A stretch of 54,274 nucleotides of DNA, from the NCBI GenBank assembly GCA_902598295.1, contig CACKBA010000007.1, forward strand, positions 1-54,274. Direction: 5' to 3'. The notes beneath the pieces are model-generated. The model searched no databases and had not been told where the DNA came from. It saw only the letters and a program-made list of their open reading frames with translations. Made by a program: the position numbers and the translations under genes. Positions 36,786 through 42,897 of the stretch are shown piece by piece (the stretch's first letter is position 1; the number at the start of each line of letters is the position of its first letter). The DNA comes from an uncultured Bacteroidota bacterium. GTDB taxonomy: Bacteria > Bacteroidota > Bacteroidia > Flavobacteriales > Flavobacteriaceae.

Positions 36786-37529
36786 ATGTCTCACAGAGAT
36801 AAATTACTAAATAGCTTAAAAAAACACGGTAAAGTAATTCAAGTATTCAAACTGGATGATATTCCTAAAACAGACTACATATACACCGTGATTAATGGAA
36901 AAAATATATTACAGATAGGAAAATCTAGTCCATTAAATAAAGGGCGTCTCAAGCTAGTTTTTAAAGGGAGTATTACTGGTAAACATAATAAGGCCTTTAT
37001 CTGTGGATTATACCCTTCTATTGTTGGTTCTGATAACGATTACTATGCAATCTCTCTAACTGAAGACCAAGACAAATCAATAGTCGAAAGAGCAATTCAT
37101 CAAGAAATGGATATTTCAACAAATGTAAAGGCTTCTACTTTTATTGATGAAATAATTAATGAAAGTATTCCTAAATTTCATCTGTTTCTATGGGAAAGAT
37201 TCAAGAAATCCTCTAATTATAAACAAATGGATTCTGTCGAAAAACTTATGGCACTTGAACTATATGAACTGGTTACTTTTGGCACAAGCCGAATCACTCG
37301 AACTAGCGGTAGGGTTATTTCAAGTAAACAGGCTGACAACTTAGAGGGAAATATTTTAAAGTGCTTAAACAAACTTTACCTAACCACTATTTGGTTAAAG
37401 ATGTGTAACAACTACTATCGTTATGGTACTACCCACTCCATTTCAAACGATGAATTTAAAGAAGTAAAAGAAAAATATCAGTACCAAGAGCGCAGCTTTC
37501 CATTCGATGTATATGGTAAATCAATTTAA
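36786..37529 (+). CDS. Divergent GIY-YIG nuclease-like protein
   Basis: A 247-residue cytoplasmic protein. Residues ~28-110 resemble a GIY-YIG nuclease core: DYIYTVINGKNILQIGKSS for the GIY...YIG strands, GRLK carrying the catalytic Arg on the first helix, and IVERAIHQEM for the helix with the metal-binding Glu. The helical C-terminal ~130 residues are unassigned. The canonical GIY is YIY and YIG is QIG, so activity is uncertain. GIY-YIG proteins occur as homing endonucleases, repair enzymes and restriction enzymes. Position in a repeat-flanked orphan cluster fits a mobile or defence role, but no methylase is present. Confidence 0.5.
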   Translation: MSHRDKLLNSLKKHGKVIQVFKLDDIPKTDYIYTVINGKNILQIGKSSPLNKGRLKLVFKGSITGKHNKAFICGLYPSIVGSDNDYYAISLTEDQDKSIVERAIHQEMDISTNVKASTFIDEIINESIPKFHLFLWERFKKSSNYKQMDSVEKLMALELYELVTFGTSRITRTSGRVISSKQADNLEGNILKCLNKLYLTTIWLKMCNNYYRYGTTHSISNDEFKEVKEKYQYQERSFPFDVYGKSI

Positions 37530-37615
37530 TTGAAAAAACTTTGATTAATCAAACATTAATAAAAAATTAATTAATTAATTCTTGGGATAGGGAGAGTTGA
37601 TGATTAAAAGGTTAT

Positions 37616-37801
37616 TCACCAGGTGTTATAAAACAATAAATAGTTTAATAAACATAAATACATAAACCATACAATAAATGGGAATTGTCCTTTTCGCTGT
37701 TGATAATGGTAAGTAATTACCTGGCACATATGGATGAATACCACAATAAAAAAAAGGATACCAAAGTAAGGCGGTGTTTCAATATAAACTTGCCCTATCA
37801 T
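37616..37801 (-). CDS. Small membrane protein, second gene of a coupled pair
   Basis: A 61-residue protein with two hydrophobic segments (about 12-30 and 43-58), rich in aromatic residues and His. The ATG overlaps the TGA of the 183-residue membrane gene (ATGA), so the two are made together and may form a complex. No family recognised. Confidence 0.5.
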   Translation of the reverse strand: MIGQVYIETPPYFGILFFIVVFIHMCQVITYHYQQRKGQFPFIVWFMYLCLLNYLLFYNTW

Positions 37802-38349
37802 AGCGAATCAAAAAGAATGATTAGGGAACCACCAAAAATAAATAAACCCCAGTAATATAAACTTGCTTTATAAAATAAGTACCAAAAGTTTTTCCTACCC
37901 TTAAATACATAAATTGGAAAAGAGAATATCATTGGACTTATGGTAAAGCCTATGTACCAAGCAAAATCAAAATAAGGAAAGGTTCCGTTTTTAACAGCAA
38001 AAGAATAGCTTATATAACTTCCAAATAAAATAATTAATATTTTACCAATAAGATTCCAATTTTTTTTCGAAAGTGAAATGTTATTATCTTGCTGAATTTT
38101 TGGTGATTTATTGACCACAAATGGTTCTACTACCCAGCTTATTAATAAAATAATTATTAGGCTAGGAAATAAACCTAACAGTGCATAATCATCTGTACCG
38201 GTTATCTCCATAACTAAAATGCAAAAAGGAACCACAGAGATAATAAACCAAACTAAAGATAAAGACCTTGCTAACCTTCTCCATTTAAGTTCTAGGTAAC
38301 CAAAGAAAAAAGTATATAAAAATGTCGCAATAAATTTTGGTTTACTCAT
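37798..38349 (-). CDS. Polytopic membrane protein of the island, unknown
   Basis: A 183-residue protein with about five membrane segments (near residues 30-50, 55-80, 105-125, 135-150 and 160-178). The cytosolic loop between the second and third is polar and Gln/Asn/Lys-rich. Start chosen at ATG 38349 (MSKPKFIATF); a GTG four codons upstream is less likely. A 7-codon ORF (MSGEQDE) at 38342-38365 overlaps the start. Not recognised. Confidence 0.55.
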   Translation of the reverse strand: MSKPKFIATFLYTFFFGYLELKWRRLARSLSLVWFIISVVPFCILVMEITGTDDYALLGLFPSLIIILLISWVVEPFVVNKSPKIQQDNNISLSKKNWNLIGKILIILFGSYISYSFAVKNGTFPYFDFAWYIGFTISPMIFSFPIYVFKGRKNFWYLFYKASLYYWGLFIFGGSLIILFDSL

Positions 38350-38408
38350 CTTGTTCCCCACTCATTTAATAATTCAATAATGCAAGGATCACTCGATTTA
38401 GCATTATA

Positions 38409-38450
38409 AACCACCTCGTGACTCACGCTCTTCTTCAAATTGCGGTGGTT
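38409..38450. repeat. Nested inverted repeat between two island genes
   Basis: AACCACC (38409-38415) pairs with GGTGGTT (38444-38450). Inside lies a second perfect inverted repeat CGTGA-C-TCACG (38417-38427). It sits between the stop of the 116-residue gene and the start of the 183-residue gene, where it could fold in the minus-strand mRNA. There is no T-run, so it is not a plain terminator. Confidence 0.45.
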
Positions 38451-38474
38451 CAACGTGTAACATAAATCAATAAT

Positions 38475-38825
38475 TTAATCTTTACTCAACAAGTATCGAT
38501 ACACATTTGAGCCGCCTGTTGTAACCACATAGGCTTGTTCAAATTTATAACCATTTTTAGTCATAAAGTTTAATGCATCAATCATTGAATTAAATTCAAC
38601 CTTTTTATTGTCCTCATCCAGTATTGAAAATTGTTTTTTGGAGCTTCCCAGTAGTTTAGTGCTTTGTCCAAAATCAATGTTAATAGTAACTTTGTTTGAA
38701 AGAGCTTTGGCAGTCCCTACAATCTCAATGTATTCAGAGTCAATTTCTGAAAAAGGAACTCCATTTATTGACTGAGAATAAGTAATAGCGGGTATAAATA
38801 GTAGTATTAAAATTAGTTTTTTCAT
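38475..38825 (-). CDS. Small exported protein, conserved-looking, unknown
   Basis: A 116-residue protein with a clear signal peptide (KKLILILLFIPAITYS). The mature ~98 residues carry EYIEIVGTAK, NKVTINIDFGQ, FNSMIDALNFMTKNGYKF and a C-terminal YRYLLSK. The NSMIDALNFM...GYKFEQAY pattern resembles small secreted proteins common in Flavobacteriia, none with a known function. A micro-ORF lies 97 bp upstream. Confidence 0.6.
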   Translation of the reverse strand: MKKLILILLFIPAITYSQSINGVPFSEIDSEYIEIVGTAKALSNKVTINIDFGQSTKLLGSSKKQFSILDEDNKKVEFNSMIDALNFMTKNGYKFEQAYVVTTGGSNVYRYLLSKD

Positions 38826-38921
38826 ATCAACAATTTACAAAATATTTAATATGTGAATTATGGTAATATTTTCAATAACTATTCAATAACTTTCAGATAC
38901 GAAACTTGAACTTACACTTTA

Positions 38922-38957
38922 TTACTTGTAACTTTGCAATAAGGTTAGTTTTTTCAT
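38922..38957 (-). other. Micro-ORF MKKLTLLQSYK
   Basis: An 11-codon ORF whose ATG overlaps the TGA of the 57-residue gene (ATGA). Its first 17 bases are one of three near-identical copies (see 38941, 39134 and 39731). It may be a coupling leader or the remnant 5' end of a signal-peptide gene; there is no proof that it is translated. Confidence 0.35.
38941..38957 (-). repeat. 17-bp junction repeat, copy 1
   Basis: Reads ATGAAAAAACTAACCTT on the minus strand and differs from copies at 39134-39150 and 39731-39747 by one base. All three lie exactly at gene junctions on the minus strand. Confidence 0.75.
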
Positions 38958-39127
38958 TTTTTCTTTTTCTTTAAGTAGTATTCATATGCATTAGCAAAAC
39001 AAAGAACTGAAAGCAAGAACATATTTATAGCCTCAGAATATATCCACGTTTCTTTGTAAATGCCAAAATAACCGTTCACAAGAAGGGCAATGAGAAGTGT
39101 AATATAGAAGATGAACCACTTTTTCAT
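38954..39127 (-). CDS. 57-residue membrane protein
   Basis: A small ORF starting MKKWFIFYITLL and ending in a KKKKK tail. It has two hydrophobic segments (about 4-21 and 33-47) separated by a short aromatic loop (FGIYKETWIYSE). Both ends are joined to micro-ORFs by ATGA overlaps. No family recognised. It lies below the usual 60-residue cut-off and is easily missed. Confidence 0.5.
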   Translation of the reverse strand: MKKWFIFYITLLIALLVNGYFGIYKETWIYSEAINMFLLSVLCFANAYEYYLKKKKK

Positions 39128-39150
39128 AATATTAAGGTCAGTTTTTTCAT
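39124..39150 (-). other. Micro-ORF MKKLTLIL bridging two genes
   Basis: Eight codons. The ATG overlaps the TGA of the 192-residue gene and the TGA overlaps the ATG of the 57-residue gene, each as ATGA. This exact chaining would let ribosomes pass from gene to gene. It contains junction repeat copy 2 (39134-39150). Confidence 0.4.
39134..39150 (-). repeat. 17-bp junction repeat, copy 2
   Basis: Reads ATGAAAAAACTGACCTT on the minus strand, identical to copy 3. Confidence 0.8.
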
Positions 39151-39725
39151 TTTTTCTTCTTTCTCAGATTTTTAAACCTTTTTTCTTTAATTTTTTCTAA
39201 ATGATGATCAGCCCTTTTCATAAAATCACGCATTTCATCAATCTCATCTTCGTTTAAACCAGGCTTTAAGCTTTTCCTAAATCTATTTTCCTTTTCTTCT
39301 TCGGACTCATCTCCATCATCCCTATCTTTATTACTACCGTCCCCATCTCCATTACTTCCCCCTTTATTTCCACCATCTCCGTCAGACCCTAATCCTCTTG
39401 CATCATCACCAGAACCATCAATCAACTGTGTTAAACCAAACAAACGAGCTTCTGCATCAATTCTTTTTCTTTCGGCTTCCGCTTGTTTCCCTTCTAAACC
39501 TAATTTGCTAATAATAGTATTTTTATAATTATATAATTCATTCCAAGCAATAATCCAATCACAAAATTTTGATATAAAAAAAACACAAATCCAAAATGGA
39601 ATTAGATTCAAATATGAGTTGTCAAAAGGAAAATCACTTTCACGAACTACTGTAAATGATCCTATTAATCCAGCAATTGTAAAGTAACCCAAAGTTCCTA
39701 CTTTTTTAGGTGGTCTAGTTTTCAT
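39147..39725 (-). CDS. Two-TM protein with a Gly/Asp-rich cytosolic linker
   Basis: A 192-residue protein. Two hydrophobic segments (about 11-28 and 39-60) are followed by a helix (~65-95). A low-complexity Gly/Asp/Asn/Ser stretch (~100-135) passes into an acidic patch (DESEEEKE) and a basic, helical C-terminus ending in KKKK. Start chosen at ATG 39725; a GTG directly precedes it. Function unknown. A micro-ORF overlaps its start in another frame. Confidence 0.55.
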   Translation of the reverse strand: MKTRPPKKVGTLGYFTIAGLIGSFTVVRESDFPFDNSYLNLIPFWICVFFISKFCDWIIAWNELYNYKNTIISKLGLEGKQAEAERKRIDAEARLFGLTQLIDGSGDDARGLGSDGDGGNKGGSNGDGDGSNKDRDDGDESEEEKENRFRKSLKPGLNEDEIDEMRDFMKRADHHLEKIKEKRFKNLRKKKK

Positions 39726-39747
39726 CACAAAAGGTCAGTTTTTTCAT
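39715..39747 (-). other. Micro-ORF MKKLTFCDEN overlapping a gene start
   Basis: Ten codons, frame-shifted relative to the 192-residue gene and overlapping its first codons. It starts with junction repeat copy 3. Confidence 0.3.
39731..39747 (-). repeat. 17-bp junction repeat, copy 3
   Basis: Identical to copy 2 (ATGAAAAAACTGACCTT on the minus strand). It lies just upstream of the 192-residue gene. Confidence 0.8.
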
Positions 39748-39957
39748 AATACTCAAGTTAAGAAAATTGTTAAAAACTTTTTACCTACTAAAATGCAAAA
39801 TCACTTACTCAAATCCGATATATAAGTATATGAATCTAAACTTGGCACATAGTATTCATAAAGACGTTTAGAAAACCAAGATATTTTCTACAAAGAACCT
39901 TTAGTTTCCCAGTGAGGTTTGACGTTTATAATCTAATAGATATCTTTACATTTAAGT

Positions 39958-40044
39958 ATGCTTAAGCGTATAGTTGTTTTATTGTTGTTTGTACAAATTT
40001 CCTTTGGGCAAACCAAAGAAGGTCTTGAACTATGTATTTTATAA
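39958..40044 (+). CDS. 28-residue signal-peptide-only ORF, probably a truncated exported gene
   Basis: ATG 39958 opens a convincing signal peptide (MLKRIVVLLLFVQISFGQ), then only ten residues (TKEGLELCIL) before TAA. Dropping one T from the run at 40037-40040 would join it to the next ORF as ...LELCIYNKPNPRDMRK. So this is either the broken 5' end of an exported Lys-rich protein or a real short secreted peptide. Confidence 0.45.
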   Translation: MLKRIVVLLLFVQISFGQTKEGLELCIL

Positions 40045-40063
40045 TAAACCCAATCCACGAGAT

Positions 40064-40483
40064 ATGCGTAAAGTAGAAAAGTTTGATGATTTACTAAATA
40101 AATACCCAACTTTTAAATCTAGTAACTGGGAAAAGTTAACCAAAGAAGAAAAAAAATTAGTATTTAATTGGGTTATTAAAAATTCAAAAAAGGAAGAGTA
40201 TAATCAAAAGAAGATAAATTTAAACGTCGACAAAAAAATTAAACGAAAAAGAATTCTCCGACCAAAAAAAAGGAGTCTTCGATTAATAAGTCGCGAGAAA
40301 AGAGAATTAAAAATAGCTCTTTCAAAAATTGGCATTTGGATTGAGGCTAGTAAAAAACCTAAAAAGAAAAAAAGGGTTAAAAGAAAATCAAAAAGTAAAT
40401 CAAAAAGCTATAATGTTATGTATTATGATAAAACTACAAGCTCGGTAAGAGCAATTTCAACTCCAATGGGAAACAAACGTTGA
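40064..40483 (+). CDS. Lys/Arg-rich protein, possibly frameshifted from the preceding signal peptide
   Basis: A 139-residue ORF from ATG 40064. It begins with a helical region (FDDLLNKYPTFKSSNWEKL) and becomes extremely basic (KKPKKKKRVKRKSKSKSKS), ending YYDKTTSSVRAISTPMGNKR. The frame is open upstream to a TTG at 39974, but that region overlaps the signal peptide in another frame. It could bind nucleic acid or the cell surface. No family recognised. It ends 12 bp before repeat copy B. Confidence 0.5.
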   Translation: MRKVEKFDDLLNKYPTFKSSNWEKLTKEEKKLVFNWVIKNSKKEEYNQKKINLNVDKKIKRKRILRPKKRSLRLISREKRELKIALSKIGIWIEASKKPKKKKRVKRKSKSKSKSYNVMYYDKTTSSVRAISTPMGNKR

Positions 40484-40494
40484 TTTGTTCAAAC

Positions 40495-40543
40495 CACTGC
40501 ATATTCTTCAAGCCCACTGAAAAGGTGGGTTTTTTCTTTATCA
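40495..40543 (+). repeat. 49-bp direct repeat, copy B
   Basis: Same orientation as copy A at 36116-36164, 46 of 49 positions equal. It contains a terminator (below) and lies between convergent genes. Confidence 0.9.
40510..40535 (+). terminator. Rho-independent terminator inside repeat copy B
   Basis: Stem CCCACT (40513-40518) with GGTGGG (40524-40529; the innermost pair is T-G wobble), loop GAAAA, then six T. It ends the plus-strand transcript of the Lys-rich gene. Confidence 0.85.
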
Positions 40544-40548
40544 GTATT

Positions 40549-40956
40549 TTAAAAATACATATATCCATCCATTGTTATGTAGTCGACTATTTCATATTCA
40601 TAAGAAATATATTCCAACAAAACAATGGTTAACGAGTAACTACCACCTGGGGGATATGTGCACCAGCCTGTTTTTGAAACATCAGAATAGTAGTACCCAG
40701 CATTTAATGGATCGAGAGAGTATTCATATAATAAATAACCATTTAAATAGCCCCCATTATATGCGTAGTTGGTTGCGTAAATTGCAACTTTCAAAGTACC
40801 AGAACGACCACCATTATTTTGATTTTCAATTTTATCACCATAAAGTGTAATATATTTACCGTCTATTTTATAACCCCAACTACCCGAAAAATTTTGAGCA
40901 CTTATTGAACTAAAAGAGGCAAGTGAAATAAATAGTAATAGTAGTAGTTTTTTCAT
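40549..40956 (-). CDS. Exported Tyr/Gly-rich beta protein, unknown
   Basis: A 135-residue protein with signal peptide (KKLLLLLFISLASFSSISAQ). The mature part is rich in Tyr, Gly and Ser and looks all-beta: GGRSGTLKVAIYATN, GGYLNGYLLYEYSL, YPPGGSYSLTIVLLEY. This pattern resembles small secreted beta-sandwich proteins with no known role. Last gene of the minus-strand group 42147-40549. Confidence 0.6.
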   Translation of the reverse strand: MKKLLLLLFISLASFSSISAQNFSGSWGYKIDGKYITLYGDKIENQNNGGRSGTLKVAIYATNYAYNGGYLNGYLLYEYSLDPLNAGYYYSDVSKTGWCTYPPGGSYSLTIVLLEYISYEYEIVDYITMDGYMYF

Positions 40957-40975
40957 GGACCTAGTCTTGTTGATT

Positions 40976-41245
40976 TTATTCGAATGCTATTAGCATTTTA
41001 GATTTACTATACTTTTTTAGAGAGAGTTCAATAGCTTCTTTGGAAATATCGGCATAATTATCTAGTCCTTTTCCTCCTAAAATTGATACATAATTTGAAA
41101 TCCTCATTTGTACGGAACTTTTTGAGGTTCCAATTTCTTTAGAAATGAATTCAATTAAATTGCTCCATTCTTTTGATTTGTAGTATTCCATTACATGTTC
41201 AATTACAAACAAATCATCTTCTAATTTCCAGTTTTTGTTTCTCAT
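40976..41245 (-). CDS. Small Myb/SANT-like DNA-binding protein
   Basis: An 89-residue cytoplasmic protein. W6 with EDD, IEHVMEYYKSKEWSNLIEFISKEIGTSKSSVQMRISNY gives a three-helix Myb/SANT-like arrangement. The SVQMRISNY...GGKGL...ISKEAIEL tail is reminiscent of the N-terminal helical domain in some HNH restriction endonucleases. It has no nuclease domain itself. It may regulate this gene cluster. The ATG directly follows the TGA of micro-ORF MKELIPNLN. Confidence 0.5.
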   Translation of the reverse strand: MRNKNWKLEDDLFVIEHVMEYYKSKEWSNLIEFISKEIGTSKSSVQMRISNYVSILGGKGLDNYADISKEAIELSLKKYSKSKMLIAFE

Positions 41246-41275
41246 TCAATTTAAATTAGGTATTAACTCTTTCAT
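41246..41275 (-). other. Micro-ORF MKELIPNLN filling a gene junction
   Basis: Nine codons. Its ATG overlaps the TGA of the 71-residue gene (ATGA), and its TGA abuts the ATG of the DNA-binding protein gene (TGAATG). It fills the junction exactly. Confidence 0.4.
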
Positions 41276-41487
41276 TTTTTCCAATTATAATTTTTCATTC
41301 TACTTTGAGAACCCTTCTTTCGTTTCGGTTGTTTAATTCTTTCGATTGAGGAATTCCTTGTATAGTAATATTTGCCATCTAATAACTCCTTTTCCTTTCG
41401 CATTTCCTCCTGTTTCATTTCCCACACAAAAGACATAAAATAGATAAGGCATATAATTACACCTATTAAAAAGATTATTATATTCAT
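41272..41487 (-). CDS. 71-residue single-pass membrane protein with basic tail
   Basis: One N-terminal membrane segment (about 2-22), an acidic-basic helix (KQEEMRKEKELLDGK) and a strongly basic C-terminus (KQPKRKKGSQSRMKNYNWKK). Probably inner-membrane with the tail in the cytosol. No family recognised. Both junctions carry micro-ORFs. Confidence 0.5.
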   Translation of the reverse strand: MNIIIFLIGVIICLIYFMSFVWEMKQEEMRKEKELLDGKYYYTRNSSIERIKQPKRKKGSQSRMKNYNWKK

Positions 41488-41507
41488 TTATAAGTGAGGT
41501 TTTTCAT
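41484..41507 (-). other. Micro-ORF MKNLTYK ending in an ATGA overlap
   Basis: Seven codons starting 7 nt after the stop of the 139-residue gene. Its TGA overlaps the ATG of the 71-residue gene. Confidence 0.35.
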
Positions 41508-41514
41508 TTTGGGG

Positions 41515-41934
41515 TTATTCAGATTTTGATTTTGTATTGTCTATAACAGTTTCTGCAATCAACATTCCTTTATTAAAATTGAGTATTCTGTCCCTTGCAA
41601 AAATAGAGGCGTATCCTATATTGTTTTTTTGAAGCATATCTCCCTCTGGAATTCTAATATCTCCAGAGAACCAAACTGCAAAAACTTCTGTTGTATTTGG
41701 AAATAGATACTTAAGGTCTACCTTTTTGTTATTTTTAATAAAACCAACCAAAGAAACAAGATAAAGCTTTTTATTTTTAATCTTCCAACTACCAATATAA
41801 CCTCTTACTAAAGCAGTAGACTTAAAAACAAAACTTACATCATTTCTGGTTTCTAAATAAGGTTTTAATGGTTCTGTTGCAATGGTTGTTTTTTTACGAT
41901 TGTATGAAAGTATGTCTCCTGCTTGTATGGTCAT
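41515..41934 (-). CDS. Cytosolic protein of a scattered hypothetical family
   Basis: A 139-residue protein starting MTIQAGDILSYN. The order is ALVRGYIGSWKIKNKKLYLVSL, VDLKYLFPNTTEVFAVWFSGDIRIP and IGYASIFARDRIL. I recognise this layout (RGYxxxWxIxxxxLYL...VFAxWFxGxIRIPxG) from hypothetical proteins in many bacteria, with no known function. No signal peptide. Confidence 0.6.
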   Translation of the reverse strand: MTIQAGDILSYNRKKTTIATEPLKPYLETRNDVSFVFKSTALVRGYIGSWKIKNKKLYLVSLVGFIKNNKKVDLKYLFPNTTEVFAVWFSGDIRIPEGDMLQKNNIGYASIFARDRILNFNKGMLIAETVIDNTKSKSE

Positions 41935-41979
41935 TATTTTATGTGTATACCTTTATAAGTTTCCTTTTTTTCTTACTTG

Positions 41980-42147
41980 TTAATCACCTTTTTTTAGAAA
42001 AATCCATAAAATAATATACACCCAGAGAGCAGGGGTAAATACAGCAATTATTCTCCATATTATTGGCGGTGTCCCTGTGTATATTCCAACTCCGTGACAC
42101 ACTCCACCAATATATCCGCTATTCGGAAACCTTTCAAGTTTTTTCAC
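41980..42147 (-). CDS. 55-residue PspC-like protein
   Basis: GTG 42147 starts KKLERFPNSGYIGGVCHGVG, then a hydrophobic segment (IIWRIIAVFTPALWVYIILW) and a basic end. A basic start, (I)GGVCxGxxxYxGxxPxxxRxI and a single membrane helix are the PspC domain pattern; Val-Cys-His-Gly replaces the usual VCGG. PspC proteins act in envelope-stress responses. It is first in a minus-strand run of five small genes. Too short for common ORF cut-offs. Confidence 0.65.
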   Translation of the reverse strand: MKKLERFPNSGYIGGVCHGVGIYTGTPPIIWRIIAVFTPALWVYIILWIFLKKGD

Positions 42148-42171
42148 TAACTCTAATTTATGAAAACAAAG

Positions 42172-42897
42172 TTAATCCAATAGATTTTCAAGAATTTTGT
42201 AGTATCTATTTGCAATAAATTCAGCTCCATCTTCATTATAATGTACATCATCGGCTAAAAAATTATCACCAAAACCTGTGAACATATCTATTGCAATGAC
42301 CTGAGAATTTTCAGTTGTTTTATTTTCTGCTATTTCTAAAACTTCTTGTTGAATTTGATTCCAAAAATTTGTTAGTTCGGTAGTCATTATCTCTGAATGC
42401 CCAGGGGCCATTTGTTCAATTATTATAATACAGTTTGGGTTACTAGATTGTATAACATCTATTATTGAATTAATATTTGACACTGCTTCAGAATATGATA
42501 ACTGTTCAAGTGCATCGTTACCCCCAGGTGAACTGAATAAAACAATATCAGGTGGACCAGTTTCTGTCAACCAATCTCCTACACCATCTAGTATTTGACC
42601 TGATGTCCACCCCCCTCTTCCTTCATGATCAATATCAAAGTCAAACCCATTATAAGAAGGATAAAATGCTTCATCGGATTGACTACCAATAAAATCAAAA
42701 GTCCAATTATTCTCAATCAAATTTTTCCATAGGTTGTAACGAAAACTCTCATAATCCGGTCTTGATCCCTCAACTCTAGATGCTCCTAGTGTCATTATTT
42801 TATTAATTGATGTACTTATTGGTTTGGGACTCTCCTCATCATTTGAGCAACCAAATATGACTGAAAATATAGCTAATGTGAGTAAAGTTTCTTTCAT
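42172..42897 (-). CDS. SGNH/GDSL-type esterase lipoprotein
   Basis: A 241-residue lipoprotein (lipobox VIFGC, Cys17). Block I reads TLGASRV, so the usual GDS is GAS with the catalytic Ser kept. GGRGGWTSGQIL supplies the block II Gly. SSPGGNDAL supplies the GxND Asn, and DDVHYNEDG the Asp-x-x-His pair. It probably removes acyl or acetyl groups from sugars or lipids. It overlaps the PepSY gene by 4 bp (ATGA). Confidence 0.85.
   Translation of the reverse strand: MKETLLTLAIFSVIFGCSNDEESPKPISTSINKIMTLGASRVEGSRPDYESFRYNLWKNLIENNWTFDFIGSQSDEAFYPSYNGFDFDIDHEGRGGWTSGQILDGVGDWLTETGPPDIVLFSSPGGNDALEQLSYSEAVSNINSIIDVIQSSNPNCIIIIEQMAPGHSEIMTTELTNFWNQIQQEVLEIAENKTTENSQVIAIDMFTGFGDNFLADDVHYNEDGAEFIANRYYKILENLLD

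Noticed and set aside
37540-37553. 14-bp palindrome TTTGATTAATCAAA as a terminator
   Set aside because: It lies between convergent genes but has no GC stem and no T-run. A chance AT palindrome is likely.
38409-38450. Integron attC site
   Set aside because: The arms do not match RYYYAAC/GTTRRRY core sites and no integron integrase is present.
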